DNA of 64,000 nt. Source: Bacillota bacterium (GTDB lineage Bacteria; Bacillota; Clostridia; Oscillospirales; Oscillospiraceae). The number at the start of each line of letters is the position of its first letter. Within the stretch, counting starts at the first letter, position 1. The notes under the pieces are model-generated. The model was given only the letters and a program-made list of their open reading frames with translations, was not told where the DNA came from and did no database searches. Made by a program: the position numbers and the translations under genes. Positions 45,902-55,156 of the stretch are shown piece after piece. The stretch covers positions 8,466 through 72,465 of the forward strand of contig JAEWRY010000002.1 of assembly GCA_023459875.1 (NCBI GenBank), read 5' to 3'.

Positions 45902-46804
45902 TTATCGGAAGAGCTTCTCTTCGGCCGCTTCGCAGGCGCCATAACGCTGCTCCGTGTCCCGCCACTCTTTTATTCCCATTGTGATAAAAAGGTCGCGGCT
46001 GTCGTGGGCGCCGGGGATGGCGTCCCAGCTTTGACCGCTTTTTAGAATGCTCTCGCAGGCGCGGCGATACATCACGCTTGCGCAGTAGCACATCACATCG
46101 GGGTAAATGATGATCTTATATCCCATCTCCTCCGCCTCTTTCGCAGTGAGACGGGGGGTCTTGCCGCCGATGACCTGGTTTGTGAGAAGGGGCACTCCTT
46201 TAAAGGCTTCGGTGATCGTTCTGATCTCCTCAAGGGTCTGGGGGGCTTCGATGAACAGCACATCTGCGCCGGCGCTGAGATACATCTCGCCGCGGCGGAG
46301 TGCTTCGTCCAGATGATAGACGGCTCTGGCGTCGGTTCGGGCTACAATTACCGTATCCTTGTACATTTTTTCATTCTTCGCGGCTTTGATCTTTGCGGCG
46401 AATTCCCCGGCGGAAATACACTGTTTACCGTCGAGATGGCCGCAGCGTTTAGGCGCGACCTGATCCTCAAATTGAACGGCGGCAACCCCTGCGCGCTCCA
46501 GGTCCCAAACGGTGCGGATCGTGTTAAGCGCATTGCCGTACCCGGTGTCTGCGTCGGATAGGATGGGAATGTTGGCCTTCACCGCGATCCGGCGGGCCAC
46601 ATCGGCCACATCGGAGCCGTTGGTGAGGCCGATATCCGGTTCCCCCAGATAGCTGGCGGCAACGCCCGCTCCGGACACATAGCCGGCGGGAAAACCGGCC
46701 TGCTCCGCAACGCGGGCGGAAATTCCGTCAAAAATGCCGGGAGCCAAGATGATTTCGGGTTTCTCCAGGAGCTTCCTGAGCGCCTGGCCTGGATTCTGCA
46801 GCAC
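45902..46804 (-). CDS. isocitrate lyase/PEP mutase family lyase (methylisocitrate or dimethylmalate lyase type)
   Basis: 300 aa. Family motifs: PGIFDGISARVAEQAGF, DADTGYGNALNTIRTVWDLERAGVAAVQFEDQ, and the catalytic loop PKRCGHLDGK, then VIARTDAR. Such enzymes split a C-C bond to release pyruvate: PrpB gives pyruvate and succinate from 2-methylisocitrate; Dml gives pyruvate and propionate from 2,3-dimethylmalate. The neighbours (LeuCD-type hydratase and PrpF/Mii isomerase) fit both. Which substrate cannot be decided from sequence. Confidence 0.85.
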   Translation of the reverse strand: MLQNPGQALRKLLEKPEIILAPGIFDGISARVAEQAGFPAGYVSGAGVAASYLGEPDIGLTNGSDVADVARRIAVKANIPILSDADTGYGNALNTIRTVWDLERAGVAAVQFEDQVAPKRCGHLDGKQCISAGEFAAKIKAAKNEKMYKDTVIVARTDARAVYHLDEALRRGEMYLSAGADVLFIEAPQTLEEIRTITEAFKGVPLLTNQVIGGKTPRLTAKEAEEMGYKIIIYPDVMCYCASVMYRRACESILKSGQSWDAIPGAHDSRDLFITMGIKEWRDTEQRYGACEAAEEKLFR

Positions 46805-46818
46805 GGTCTTCTCTCCTG

Positions 46819-47319
46819 TTACTGTTTTTTTGGAATATATCCTCTGGCAATCAGCGCGCCTTCGATCCCGCCGGCGGCGATGCTCTCCAGCATACTCTCG
46901 GACAGACGGCTGCCGTAACGGACCTCTCCGGTGCGCAGATTGCGGATGGAACCCTCGGCGTAGTCCACCTCGGCGATGTCGCCCTCCTCAAACAGTTCCG
47001 TTACGCCTTCAATGGCCATAGCTGCAAAGCCGTAGCCGATGCAGTTGCGGTAAAAGAGGCCGTTATAGCTCTCGGCCACCATACCGCTCAGGCCGAGACG
47101 CTTTAAAATCGCGGCGCCGGGACGGGAGGAACCGGTGCCGAAGTTCTTGCCGGCCAGAAGAATGTCGCCGGACCGAACCTGCTCGGCCCAGCCGGGACGG
47201 TTGTCGCTCATGCACAGCAGACACTGTGCCTCCGGGGAAGCGCCCAGAGCGTTGTGGGGAAAGATCAGGTCGGTGTTGATTTCATCCCCGAAAATCCATA
47301 CTTTTCCGGTAATTTTCAT
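46819..47319 (-). CDS. LeuD/DmdB-type hydratase small subunit
   Basis: 166 aa swivel-domain subunit of the aconitase superfamily: GKVWIFGDEINTDLIFPHNALG, ILLAGKNFGTGSSRPGAA, FYRNCIGYGFAAM. This is like isopropylmalate isomerase small subunit and 2,3-dimethylmalate dehydratase small subunit. ATG 47319 follows GGGAGG. Lies 14 bases after the large subunit; together they hydrate or dehydrate a branched dicarboxylate. Confidence 0.88.
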   Translation of the reverse strand: MKITGKVWIFGDEINTDLIFPHNALGASPEAQCLLCMSDNRPGWAEQVRSGDILLAGKNFGTGSSRPGAAILKRLGLSGMVAESYNGLFYRNCIGYGFAAMAIEGVTELFEEGDIAEVDYAEGSIRNLRTGEVRYGSRLSESMLESIAAGGIEGALIARGYIPKKQ

Positions 47320-47333
47320 AGAGCTGTCCTCCC

Positions 47334-48590
47334 TCACATTACGCTGCGCGGGTCAGTGATGACGCCCGTCAGCGCGGAAGCCGCCGCGGTGGTGGGGCCG
47401 CAGAGCATGACCTCGCTGTCGGCGGAGCCAAGGCGGCCCTTAAAGTTTCTGGTGGTGGTGGCAAGGCAGCGCTCGCCGGGGCCGATGAGGCCCATATGGC
47501 CGCCGTAGCAGCAGCCGCAGGTGGCGTTGGTGACGATGCAGCCGGCCTCCACCATGGTTTCGACCAAGCCCATTTTGACAGCCTGCAGATAGATGCGCTG
47601 AGAAGCGGGGGTCACGATAAAGCGGACGCCGGGGGCCACATGCTTGCCCTTGACAATGGAGGCCACAAGCTCCAGATCCTCGATGCGGCCGTTGGAGCAG
47701 GAGCCGACAACGACCTGATTGACGGAAAGACCGGCAACCTCACCCACGGGGACGCAGTTGTTGGGGATGTAGTGGGGCTTTGCCACATAGGGGCAGAGCT
47801 TTGAGAGGTCGATATCGCGGATATCGGCATAAACCGCATCCTCATCCGGCTCCACGGGATTCATCTCCGTGTCCCCGCGCGCCCGGAGGAACTCCTCTAA
47901 CCTTTCGTCGCAAGGGAAGATCGCAAACTCGGCATTAATTTCGGCGCACATGGTGGAGATGCTCTGGCGCTGAGAAATGGTCAGGGAGGCAACGCCGTCG
48001 CCCCCGAATTCCACGCTGTGGCCGGTGATGTCGCCGTACACGCCTGCCATATACAGAAAAACATCTTTTCCGGTGCAGCCGAAGGGAAGCTTGCCATGCA
48101 GCCGGTAGAGAATGGTGGGAGACACCTGATACCAGGTGTCTCCGGTGCAGAAGGAGTAGGTGACGTCCGCGGGGCCAAAGCCCCGGGCGGCGCAGTTCAT
48201 GGCCCCGGCCGCACAGGTGTGGGAATCGGCGCCGGCAAGCAATCTGCCCGGGGCGGCATAGCCGCGCTCCACCATTGCCTGGTGGATCACCGCGTGGTCA
48301 CCCACATCGATAAAGTTTTTGATGCCGTGCTTCTTGCAGAAGTCCCGGGCGTAGATGGAACCGAGGGCATCCCGGGTGGTGGGAGAGGGGACGGCGTGAT
48401 CAATGAGAACAACACAGCGCTCCGGATGATCCAGGTGAGTCACATCTTTATAGAGGTCCTGGCCATCCACATTAAAGAACATATCGTGGCAGACGGCCCA
48501 GTCCAGCTGGCAGGTTACGGTATCGCCCGGCTTGACGGAGGAGAGTCCCGCGTGCTTTGCCAGGATTTTTTCAGACATTGTCATTCCCAT
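47334..48590 (-). CDS. LeuC/DmdA-type hydratase large subunit
   Basis: 418 aa large subunit of the aconitase superfamily. GADSHTCAAGAMNCAARGFG holds the first cluster Cys, VVGSCSNGRIEDL and TNATCGCCYGGHMG the others, so a [4Fe-4S] cluster is expected. Length and split organisation resemble LeuC and DmdA rather than one-chain aconitase or AcnD. ATG 48590 follows AGAGGAA and gives the normal length; a longer open frame upstream is not protein-like. Confidence 0.9.
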   Translation of the reverse strand: MGMTMSEKILAKHAGLSSVKPGDTVTCQLDWAVCHDMFFNVDGQDLYKDVTHLDHPERCVVLIDHAVPSPTTRDALGSIYARDFCKKHGIKNFIDVGDHAVIHQAMVERGYAAPGRLLAGADSHTCAAGAMNCAARGFGPADVTYSFCTGDTWYQVSPTILYRLHGKLPFGCTGKDVFLYMAGVYGDITGHSVEFGGDGVASLTISQRQSISTMCAEINAEFAIFPCDERLEEFLRARGDTEMNPVEPDEDAVYADIRDIDLSKLCPYVAKPHYIPNNCVPVGEVAGLSVNQVVVGSCSNGRIEDLELVASIVKGKHVAPGVRFIVTPASQRIYLQAVKMGLVETMVEAGCIVTNATCGCCYGGHMGLIGPGERCLATTTRNFKGRLGSADSEVMLCGPTTAAASALTGVITDPRSVM

Positions 48591-48594
48591 TTGA

Positions 48595-49740
48595 TTATTC
48601 CTCTTCAAAAAAACGGTTGGGCACATAGCAGTAGCCTTCCATAATGCGGCGTGCCGTGCGCGCGTAGGTGACGCGGGTGATGACTGGGGAGCCGCTGCCC
48701 ATGTCGCAGACTGCCTGCGCATCCATGATGCCGCCGGGATGACCGATTCTGATTTCGGCGGTATCCTTCTTTCCGCGGGCCTCGTAGACGATGGTCCCGG
48801 GGATGACGGAGGCTGCGCCGGTGCAGCAGGCGATGCTGCCGGAGTAGGTCTGGTGGATAGCGCCCAGCATATACAGACGGGCCAGAAAATCCGACTCCTC
48901 GGCCTTGATGGTCTCCTTGGTGAGGTGGTTGGTGTAATCCTTGGGCTTGGTGACAAAGGCCACGAAGGGAACGGCATCCTGCTCATCGTAGGGCTTATCC
49001 AAAATATGAAAAACTTCTTTTCGAATCAGCTCCAGTTCCTTCAGCTTGCCCTGGGCAAAGTCGGAACTCCTCACTTCGTCGCCGCGAAGGCCCAGATCCT
49101 CTGCCCGAATAAAGAAACAGGGGTTGACCGCGTCCACCAGAGTACCCTCAATGCGGCCCACGCCGGGGACGTGGATGGTGTCCCTCACATTGCCGGTGGG
49201 TAAAAGGCCCTTGCCGAAGGAACCGATGGTCCCCACCATGTCGATGTTCAGCTTCCCGCCGGTTCCGGGAACGCCGGGAACCACATAATCGCCCTCAATG
49301 GAGGGGGCGCCGTTCTCAACCGGAACTTCCACCGTGAAAATCTGCGCCGTGTTCTTGTTGTATACGCGCACGGTGGTGATAGGCTCTACCGCGCGAACCA
49401 GACCCTCCTCAATGGCGAAAGGGCCAACGCCTGCGGAAATGTTGCCGCAGAGACCGGAGTAGGAGATGTAGGGGGTGTTGATGGAGACCTGACCGAAGGT
49501 ATAGTCCACATCCGCCTCGGGGACGCTGGGGGGACCGACAATGGCGAGCTTGCTGGTCAGCATCTCCGCGCCGCCCAGACCGTCGATCTGGCGGGGATCG
49601 GGGCTGCCGAACATGGCGAGGATTACCCTGTCTCTGGTCTTTGGGTCCTGTGGCAGATCGTTTTCGTGAAGGAACAGGCCCTTACTGGTGCCTCCACGAT
49701 AAATTGCAGTGCGCACGAGGGTTACTTGATTACGGTTCAT
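48595..49740 (-). CDS. prpF: PrpF/Mii family isomerase
   Basis: 381 aa, diaminopimelate-epimerase-like fold. RTAIYRGGTSKGLFL at the start, GLGGAEMLTSKLAIVGPP, and SGLCGNISAGVGPFAIEEG match PrpF (2-methyl-aconitate cis-trans isomerase) and 3-methylitaconate delta-isomerase (Mii). Immediately upstream of the hydratase large subunit (4 bases). It should isomerise the unsaturated acid that the MmgE/PrpD enzyme makes before hydration. Confidence 0.88.
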   Translation of the reverse strand: MNRNQVTLVRTAIYRGGTSKGLFLHENDLPQDPKTRDRVILAMFGSPDPRQIDGLGGAEMLTSKLAIVGPPSVPEADVDYTFGQVSINTPYISYSGLCGNISAGVGPFAIEEGLVRAVEPITTVRVYNKNTAQIFTVEVPVENGAPSIEGDYVVPGVPGTGGKLNIDMVGTIGSFGKGLLPTGNVRDTIHVPGVGRIEGTLVDAVNPCFFIRAEDLGLRGDEVRSSDFAQGKLKELELIRKEVFHILDKPYDEQDAVPFVAFVTKPKDYTNHLTKETIKAEESDFLARLYMLGAIHQTYSGSIACCTGAASVIPGTIVYEARGKKDTAEIRIGHPGGIMDAQAVCDMGSGSPVITRVTYARTARRIMEGYCYVPNRFFEEE

Positions 49741-49841
49741 ATAAACATTCCTTTCCTCCGCGGCTGAAGGGAACTGACGGGACGCCTTTGCCGCGGAAAA
49801 TAAAATAGTCTGATCAAACTGGATCGGGTGAAACGGGCGAA

Positions 49842-51272
49842 TCAGTACAGGCAGCTGATTAACTCGTCAATGCTTTCCAGCTCATCCATGTGACTTACCA
49901 GTTGGGTCACGCGCTCGGCCTTCACGGAGCCGATGGTGTTGGCGGCGTTCCGGTGAAATTTTTCGGTAATCTCGGCAGCGGAGGCGGGATATTCGGGGTC
50001 GCCTTTGGGATACTCGACCTCGCCCACATAGGTGGTACCATCCTCCATGGTGACGGTGACGCGAGCGGGATACTTGCTGGGGTAGACGGCTTCAAATTCA
50101 GGGCTGATTTCCCAGGTGATCAGATCGCACAGATGCGCCAGACGCTCGTCCCGGATCGCCTCTTCCGTGAAGGACTCCGGAATCACACGACCCTTTACCA
50201 GACCGCATGCAATTTCGTAGAACAGGGAAAACTGAGCGTTGACAACATTTTTTGGGTGGCGCTTCACCTCCACGGGGTTGCAGAGCTTGGCATCGGTGAA
50301 GCGGTTGCACTCGGCGTGGATGGCCTTAACTTTGGTCCAGTCAAAACCGGGCTTGTTGTGGATTTCAATGGCGCAGTCGCAGAAATTATTGGTGAAGCGA
50401 CAGCAGGAGTGGAGTTTGATGGAATTATCCGCCATTTCCCACTTTGTTCCGAAGTTCTCCACCAGCTTGCTGCCGTCCTGAATTCCATTGGGAAGCGCGA
50501 TTTCATAACCGGAGGAGCCGCCCTTGAAAGAGAAACAGTTGAGCCAGCCGTCCTTGTCCTCATAGACGGCGGCGGGGGCAAAGTAGCCTGCTTGGCCCAT
50601 CTTGGCACATAGTACGCCATTCATAGCGGACTGACCGGCGTGAAAACGCTTGGTCCATGAGCCGTTGCTGTTGAAGGCACCCAGACCGCCTGCGGCAGAG
50701 CCTGCAACACCCAGTGCATCCACGGTCTGCTGCACATCCAGGTCCATAATCTTGGCGGCACCGGCAGCGGCGCCCATCACGCCGCAGGTGCCGGTGAGAT
50801 GCCAGCCTGCGTAGTAGGAGGTGCCCATAAATGCCTCTCCGGAGCGAATGGTGACATCGGAGCCGATCATGTAAGCCAACAGTACATCAGCGCCGCTCTT
50901 GCCGTACTTCTCGGCCAGCGCCATAACCGCGGGCAGAACCGCCACGGAGGCGTGCTGCGTGCCTTCGCGGTGGTCGTCGTCATAGTCCTGGCTGTGGCCT
51001 GCGGTGCCGTTGACCAGCGCGGCCATCATGGGATTTGTCTTTGCTCCGGTGCCGAAAATGGTGCAGCTGCCTCCGTCCGCAATGTCCCTCACCGCGCTGC
51101 GGATCACCCTTGCGTTGACGATCTGGCTTCCGGACAGAATGCAGCCCAGACAGTCCAGCATAAAGAGCTTGGCGTTATCAACGGTTCGCGCGTCGATATC
51201 GGCAAGGGTCAATTTTGTGCTGGTTTCGGCAATTCTTTGGGAATATGTTTTTTCACTGCTAATAATAACCAA
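49842..51272 (-). CDS. MmgE/PrpD family protein 1
   Basis: 476 aa. MmgE/PrpD fold: AKLFMLDCLGCILSGSQ, AALVNGTAGHSQDYDDDHREGTQHASVAVLPAVMALAEKYG (with the H and D residues), LGVAGSAAGGL and KRFHAGQSAMNG. Family members are 2-methylcitrate dehydratase, cis-aconitate decarboxylase and a few epimerases. The start is uncertain: TTG 51272 is the only in-frame candidate near and its ribosome site (AAAGG) is close. First gene of the leftward set ending with PFOR 2. Confidence 0.85.
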   Translation of the reverse strand: MVIISSEKTYSQRIAETSTKLTLADIDARTVDNAKLFMLDCLGCILSGSQIVNARVIRSAVRDIADGGSCTIFGTGAKTNPMMAALVNGTAGHSQDYDDDHREGTQHASVAVLPAVMALAEKYGKSGADVLLAYMIGSDVTIRSGEAFMGTSYYAGWHLTGTCGVMGAAAGAAKIMDLDVQQTVDALGVAGSAAGGLGAFNSNGSWTKRFHAGQSAMNGVLCAKMGQAGYFAPAAVYEDKDGWLNCFSFKGGSSGYEIALPNGIQDGSKLVENFGTKWEMADNSIKLHSCCRFTNNFCDCAIEIHNKPGFDWTKVKAIHAECNRFTDAKLCNPVEVKRHPKNVVNAQFSLFYEIACGLVKGRVIPESFTEEAIRDERLAHLCDLITWEISPEFEAVYPSKYPARVTVTMEDGTTYVGEVEYPKGDPEYPASAAEITEKFHRNAANTIGSVKAERVTQLVSHMDELESIDELISCLY

Positions 51273-51573
51273 CCTTTCATGATTCCGTTTGCCGGCGGTT
51301 TTCCGAGATACCTGTTTTTAATGTCGGCGCTTATAAAACTTATCATTGCGGATATTCGCCAAAATACTGTCGTTATCCGCTTTCCTGCACCTAAGGCCTG
51401 CTTTCACGAGGAAAAATACAGGGTCAGACAATTATAATCTTCCAATGTGTCATTTACTTTTTATTATAAATAAGCTGAAAAATCAAATAGTTCTTATTCA
51501 TATATATACAACTTTTGGTTAAGACAGAGAGACGGAAGATGTTCCTGTTGGGGGAGCCGCGCGCAAAAGAAAA
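51273..51573. other. intergenic region between MmgE/PrpD 1 and LysR
   Basis: AT-rich around 51440-51510 and probably contains the leftward promoter: minus-strand TATAAT near 51463-51468. No gene seen. Confidence 0.4.
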
Positions 51574-51610
51574 TGCCGCCCGGAGAGCCGGAAAAGCTCT
51601 CTGGGCAGCA
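51574..51610 (-). terminator. lysR terminator
   Basis: TGCCGCCCGGAGAGC (51574-51588) pairs with GCTCTCTGGGCAGCA (51596-51610), followed on the minus strand by ATTTTCTTTT. Confidence 0.7.
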
Positions 51611-51622
51611 CTTTGCTTCAAA

Positions 51623-52576
51623 TCATTGGGGAAGAAGTCTGGGGGACAGCGTACGCAGATCCGCATTGCCGCTGGTCACGAGAGAATGAAAATAATTCTG
51701 AATGAAGGAGATGACGGTGCTTACAGCCAGAGTAAGCACATTATTGGGGGAAATGAGGACAAGCTCCCATGGGAGCGCCGGCGAAAGCGGACGGTGTGTC
51801 AACTCCGGGGGCAGGGACTGCAGAAAGATATCGGGAAGTACGGTGAGTCCGATGCCGGCGCGGGTGAGTTCCAGTAGGAAGTGAATCTGGCTGCAGGAGC
51901 ACATAATGATCGGAGTCACCGAATTTTCCCGGCAGAGGCCGAGAAACGACTTTTGTACCTGAGAGGACTCCCCCGGCGTGAGAATATCCAGACCGTTCAG
52001 ATCACTTACATGGATGACGCTCTTTTCAGCAAGAGGATGACTGCGGGGGAGAACAATGTGGTAGGAGGAATTCAGCAGGGTGTAAGTGCTGAAACTGTCC
52101 TTGACCTCCGCTGGAACCGGGCAGATGGCGGTTCCGAAATCAACCTTGTGCGAGAGCACCGACTGGATCGCGTCGCTGGTATCTTCTTCTCTGGCAAAGA
52201 CCTTGATGGACGGGTATTTCTCCCGGAGCTTGACGATGAGGTCAGGGAAAAACATATCCAGGACGACTCCGGACACGCTCATCCTGACTGTGCCGCTGTA
52301 AGGCGAGCAGACTCTGGAATCCACATCGTACAGGAAATCGTCATAGAGCTTCAGAAAATAGACTGATGTCTCATAGAAATATTTTCCCGCATCGGTCAGC
52401 TCAAACCCCTTGGGGTATCTTCTGAGGAGTTCGGTTCCGAGATAGTCCTCCAGCAGCATGATGCTTTTGGAAAGGGCGGGCTGCGAAATGTGAAGCTGTA
52501 CGGCGGCTTTATTGAATTTCTTGCACTCCACAAGGGTTACATAGTACCGGATAAAGAAAATGTTGATGTCTTTCAT
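51623..52576 (-). CDS. LysR family regulator
   Basis: 317 aa. N-terminal winged helix (KDINIFFIRYYVTLVECKKFNKAAVQLHISQPALSKSIMLLEDYLGTELLRR) and a type-2 periplasmic-binding-like effector domain. ATG 52576 follows GGGGAGAC. It sits between the two gene sets with MmgE/PrpD and divergent to the rightward one. It is the natural regulator of the rightward TRAP/PrpD set, and perhaps also of the leftward set. Confidence 0.92.
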   Translation of the reverse strand: MKDINIFFIRYYVTLVECKKFNKAAVQLHISQPALSKSIMLLEDYLGTELLRRYPKGFELTDAGKYFYETSVYFLKLYDDFLYDVDSRVCSPYSGTVRMSVSGVVLDMFFPDLIVKLREKYPSIKVFAREEDTSDAIQSVLSHKVDFGTAICPVPAEVKDSFSTYTLLNSSYHIVLPRSHPLAEKSVIHVSDLNGLDILTPGESSQVQKSFLGLCRENSVTPIIMCSCSQIHFLLELTRAGIGLTVLPDIFLQSLPPELTHRPLSPALPWELVLISPNNVLTLAVSTVISFIQNYFHSLVTSGNADLRTLSPRLLPQ

Positions 52577-52838
52577 CGTGCAGTCTCCCCTACGCGCAAT
52601 GGGCAGGAAGGAGGTCCGGAACAGCGTATGAAGCACTCCTTCGTGGTTTATACATTATTAATATAATAATTGACCATATTATATCAGGTTCCTCCAAAGT
52701 GTCAAGGTACAGAAGCCTTTCCGGAAGAACGTCGAAAAAAATTCATAAATAACGAAAAGTAATGCAAGATATCCTTTTTTGTATTTTACATTTCCACAGT
52801 GGAGACTGTAAACTGTAATCGTCGTTAGGGTGGAGTTG

Positions 52839-52901
52839 ATGAGCACCGCAGTTTTGCTTTACTTCGTGGTGGGGACAATGCTCTGCTATTTAAACTCATA
52901 A
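52839..52901 (+). CDS. possible 20-aa hydrophobic leader peptide
   Basis: ATG 52839 preceded by GGTGGAG opens a 20-codon frame, MSTAVLLYFVVGTMLCYLNS, ending in TAA 44 bases before the MmgE/PrpD 2 start. It is highly hydrophobic, like a single membrane helix. Could be a small membrane peptide or translated leader; could equally be chance. Confidence 0.3.
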   Translation: MSTAVLLYFVVGTMLCYLNS

Positions 52902-52944
52902 AAGCGACAAAAAACATAGAGATCAAATCAAGGGGAGTTTACAC

Positions 52945-54306
52945 ATGAGCAAGTATGAGCAGGCTATGCCAAACACGAAAACAATTATCGATTTTATTTG
53001 CGACACCAAGTATGAAAACATCCCTGAAGAGGTTATCGAAAATGCAAAGGGCCGCATCCTCGACTGCATTGGTGTGGCATACAGCGGCGGCACCGAGTCC
53101 GTAGGCAAGGTGACCAAGGACTTCATCCGCTCTTACGGCACCGGCAAACCCGAGGCCACCATCGTCGGCGCCAACATGAAGACCGACGTCATGAACGCCT
53201 CTTTCGCCAACGGCATCCTGATGGACGCCATCGACTACAATGACCATTTCCTGCTTTCCCACCCCAGCGTCGGCGTTGTCCCCGCCCTTTTGCCCGTGGC
53301 CGAGATGGTGGGTGCCAGCGGCAAGGAGATCCTGACCGCTTTCGTGGTGGGCATCGAGGTCTATACAAAAATCAACCAGGCCATGACCACCGAGCCTTGG
53401 TACCACGGCTTCCACGCCACCGGCATCTGGACCACCTGCGGTGCCGTCGCTGTGGCCGGCAAGCTGCTAAAACTGGACAAGGATCAGATGCTGATGGCAT
53501 GGGGCCTTGCCTGCTCCACCTTCAGCGGCCTGAAGAGAAACGTCGGCGTTCACGCCAAGCCCTTCCATGTGGGCCGTTCCATTGAGGGCGGCGTGAGAAG
53601 CGCTCTGCTGGCCAGCCTGGGCTTCACCTCCCATGTGGACGCTTTTGAAGGCAAAGAGGGCTTTATGGATGTGTTCTGCACGAATCCTCACTATGAGTAC
53701 ATTCAGGAACTGGGCAAACTCTGGGATTTGAAGGAGCACCCCACCTGCATCAAGCCCCATCCGTCCTGCGGCACCACTCATGCCCCCATGAGCGGCATGA
53801 TGGAGATCGTCAAGAAGTACGACTTCAAGGAGGAGGATGTGGAGCGCATTGACGTGGGCATGACCTCCGGCGGCAGCTTCAAGATGTTTTTCCCCGATCC
53901 CAAGGACATCTACGAGGCAAAGTTCAGCATTCACTTCTGCGTCGCACTGGTACTCCACTATAAGGACTGGGGTCTGCGCTACCACACCGAAGCGGTGGTA
54001 AACGATCCTGCCATGCGCAAGCTGTATCCCCTGGTCAACCACTACCTGGACGAGGATCTGGATAAGCAGGTGGGCAAAGACTTCGCCGACTATCACGCAA
54101 TCGTAACCGTTGTGCTCAAAGACGGCACCCAGTACCGCGTCCACGCCCATCCCCCGGTGCTGAACTACGACCAGATTAAGGAAAAATTCTACGACAGCAC
54201 CTGCAACTACGATCTGATCACCCGGGAGCACAGCGACAAGATTGTAGACATGATCAAGGACCTTGAGAACTACGAGATTAAGGACCTGATCAGCCTGATT
54301 TCCTGA
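52945..54306 (+). CDS. MmgE/PrpD family protein 2
   Basis: 453 aa, second member of the family in the window but only distantly like the one at 49842-51272. Motifs: AKGRILDCIGVAYSGGTESVGKV, ASFANGILMDAIDYNDHFLLSHPSVGVVPALLPVAEMVGASGK, WTTCGAVAVAGKLLKLD and KPFHVGRSIEGG. First gene of a rightward operon of about ten genes. GGGGAGT precedes ATG 52945. It probably dehydrates or decarboxylates an imported acid, but the substrate is unknown. Confidence 0.85.
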   Translation: MSKYEQAMPNTKTIIDFICDTKYENIPEEVIENAKGRILDCIGVAYSGGTESVGKVTKDFIRSYGTGKPEATIVGANMKTDVMNASFANGILMDAIDYNDHFLLSHPSVGVVPALLPVAEMVGASGKEILTAFVVGIEVYTKINQAMTTEPWYHGFHATGIWTTCGAVAVAGKLLKLDKDQMLMAWGLACSTFSGLKRNVGVHAKPFHVGRSIEGGVRSALLASLGFTSHVDAFEGKEGFMDVFCTNPHYEYIQELGKLWDLKEHPTCIKPHPSCGTTHAPMSGMMEIVKKYDFKEEDVERIDVGMTSGGSFKMFFPDPKDIYEAKFSIHFCVALVLHYKDWGLRYHTEAVVNDPAMRKLYPLVNHYLDEDLDKQVGKDFADYHAIVTVVLKDGTQYRVHAHPPVLNYDQIKEKFYDSTCNYDLITREHSDKIVDMIKDLENYEIKDLISLIS

Positions 54307-54334
54307 TTTTGGGTCGGAATACGAGGGATGCATA

Positions 54335-55012
54335 ATGGCTAACTTTAAGATCTATCCACTTCATCTGGGACGTGTCATCCGAAATGAAGAAAGCCCGGTC
54401 GTGGCCTTTTACCTGACGGATGGGAAAAACCATGTCATGGTCGACACCGGCGGAACCCCTGCGGATGGCGTTTCCAAGATGCCCTACTATCAGGACCCCG
54501 GACAAACCATAGAAGAAAAGCTGGTGGAACTGAATATCGATCCCGCCGCGGTCAATATTGTAATTAATTCTCACCTACATTGGGATCATATGTCCAACAA
54601 CCACCTTTTCCCCAACGCAAAGTTTTATGTGCAGAGAGCCGAATATCTCTATGCCTGCGCACCTGTTCCCACTCAGAAATGGGGCTTCGATCTGGAGAGG
54701 ATCATCAGTACGGATTGGACCCTTTTAGATGGGGACGAGGAGATTACCGAAGGGCTCTCGGTTCTGCTCGTAGGTGGACACACTCCCGGTTCTCAGTGTA
54801 TTCTTGTAGATACCGAAAAAGGAAAGTGTGCGTTGACCTGTGATTTCATTACGAAATATGCTCAATGGGAGCATGACCCTAAAGTGGCTGGCGACGTATA
54901 TACCGATATCATCCAGTATTATCAGGGACTCAAGAAACTGGAGAAGGCATGCAACTACATCATTCCCGGCCACAACTACGATGTCCTGAAGCATAAAGTT
55001 CTTCCCTGCTGA
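54335..55012 (+). CDS. metallo-beta-lactamase-fold lactonase-like hydrolase
   Basis: 225 aa cytoplasmic MBL fold, no signal peptide. VMVDTGGTP, then NSHLHWDHMSNN (HxHxDH), LVGGHTPGSQC (third His), CDFITK (Asp) and IIPGHNYD match the AHL-lactonase-like group. Related in pattern to the secreted protein at 7961. In this operon it may open a lactone or hydrolyse a thioester formed from the TRAP substrate. Confidence 0.85.
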   Translation: MANFKIYPLHLGRVIRNEESPVVAFYLTDGKNHVMVDTGGTPADGVSKMPYYQDPGQTIEEKLVELNIDPAAVNIVINSHLHWDHMSNNHLFPNAKFYVQRAEYLYACAPVPTQKWGFDLERIISTDWTLLDGDEEITEGLSVLLVGGHTPGSQCILVDTEKGKCALTCDFITKYAQWEHDPKVAGDVYTDIIQYYQGLKKLEKACNYIIPGHNYDVLKHKVLPC

Positions 55013-55026
55013 TCCGTGCAAACTTT

Positions 55027-55050
55027 CGGGCCGTTTTGAGTGAAGGCCCG
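55027..55050 (+). terminator. weak hairpin before dctP 2
   Basis: CGGGCC (55027-55032) and GGCCCG (55045-55050), a short stem with long loop; possible attenuator. Confidence 0.35.
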
Positions 55051-55156
55051 GTTGGAGGGGAAAAATGTGCTCAGTTCATGGCAAAAAAAGAGGAGGGGGA
55101 AACTTTTTTAACTGCGTCAGAGGTCCTTTTATTAAAAAAATGAAGGAGAATATTTT

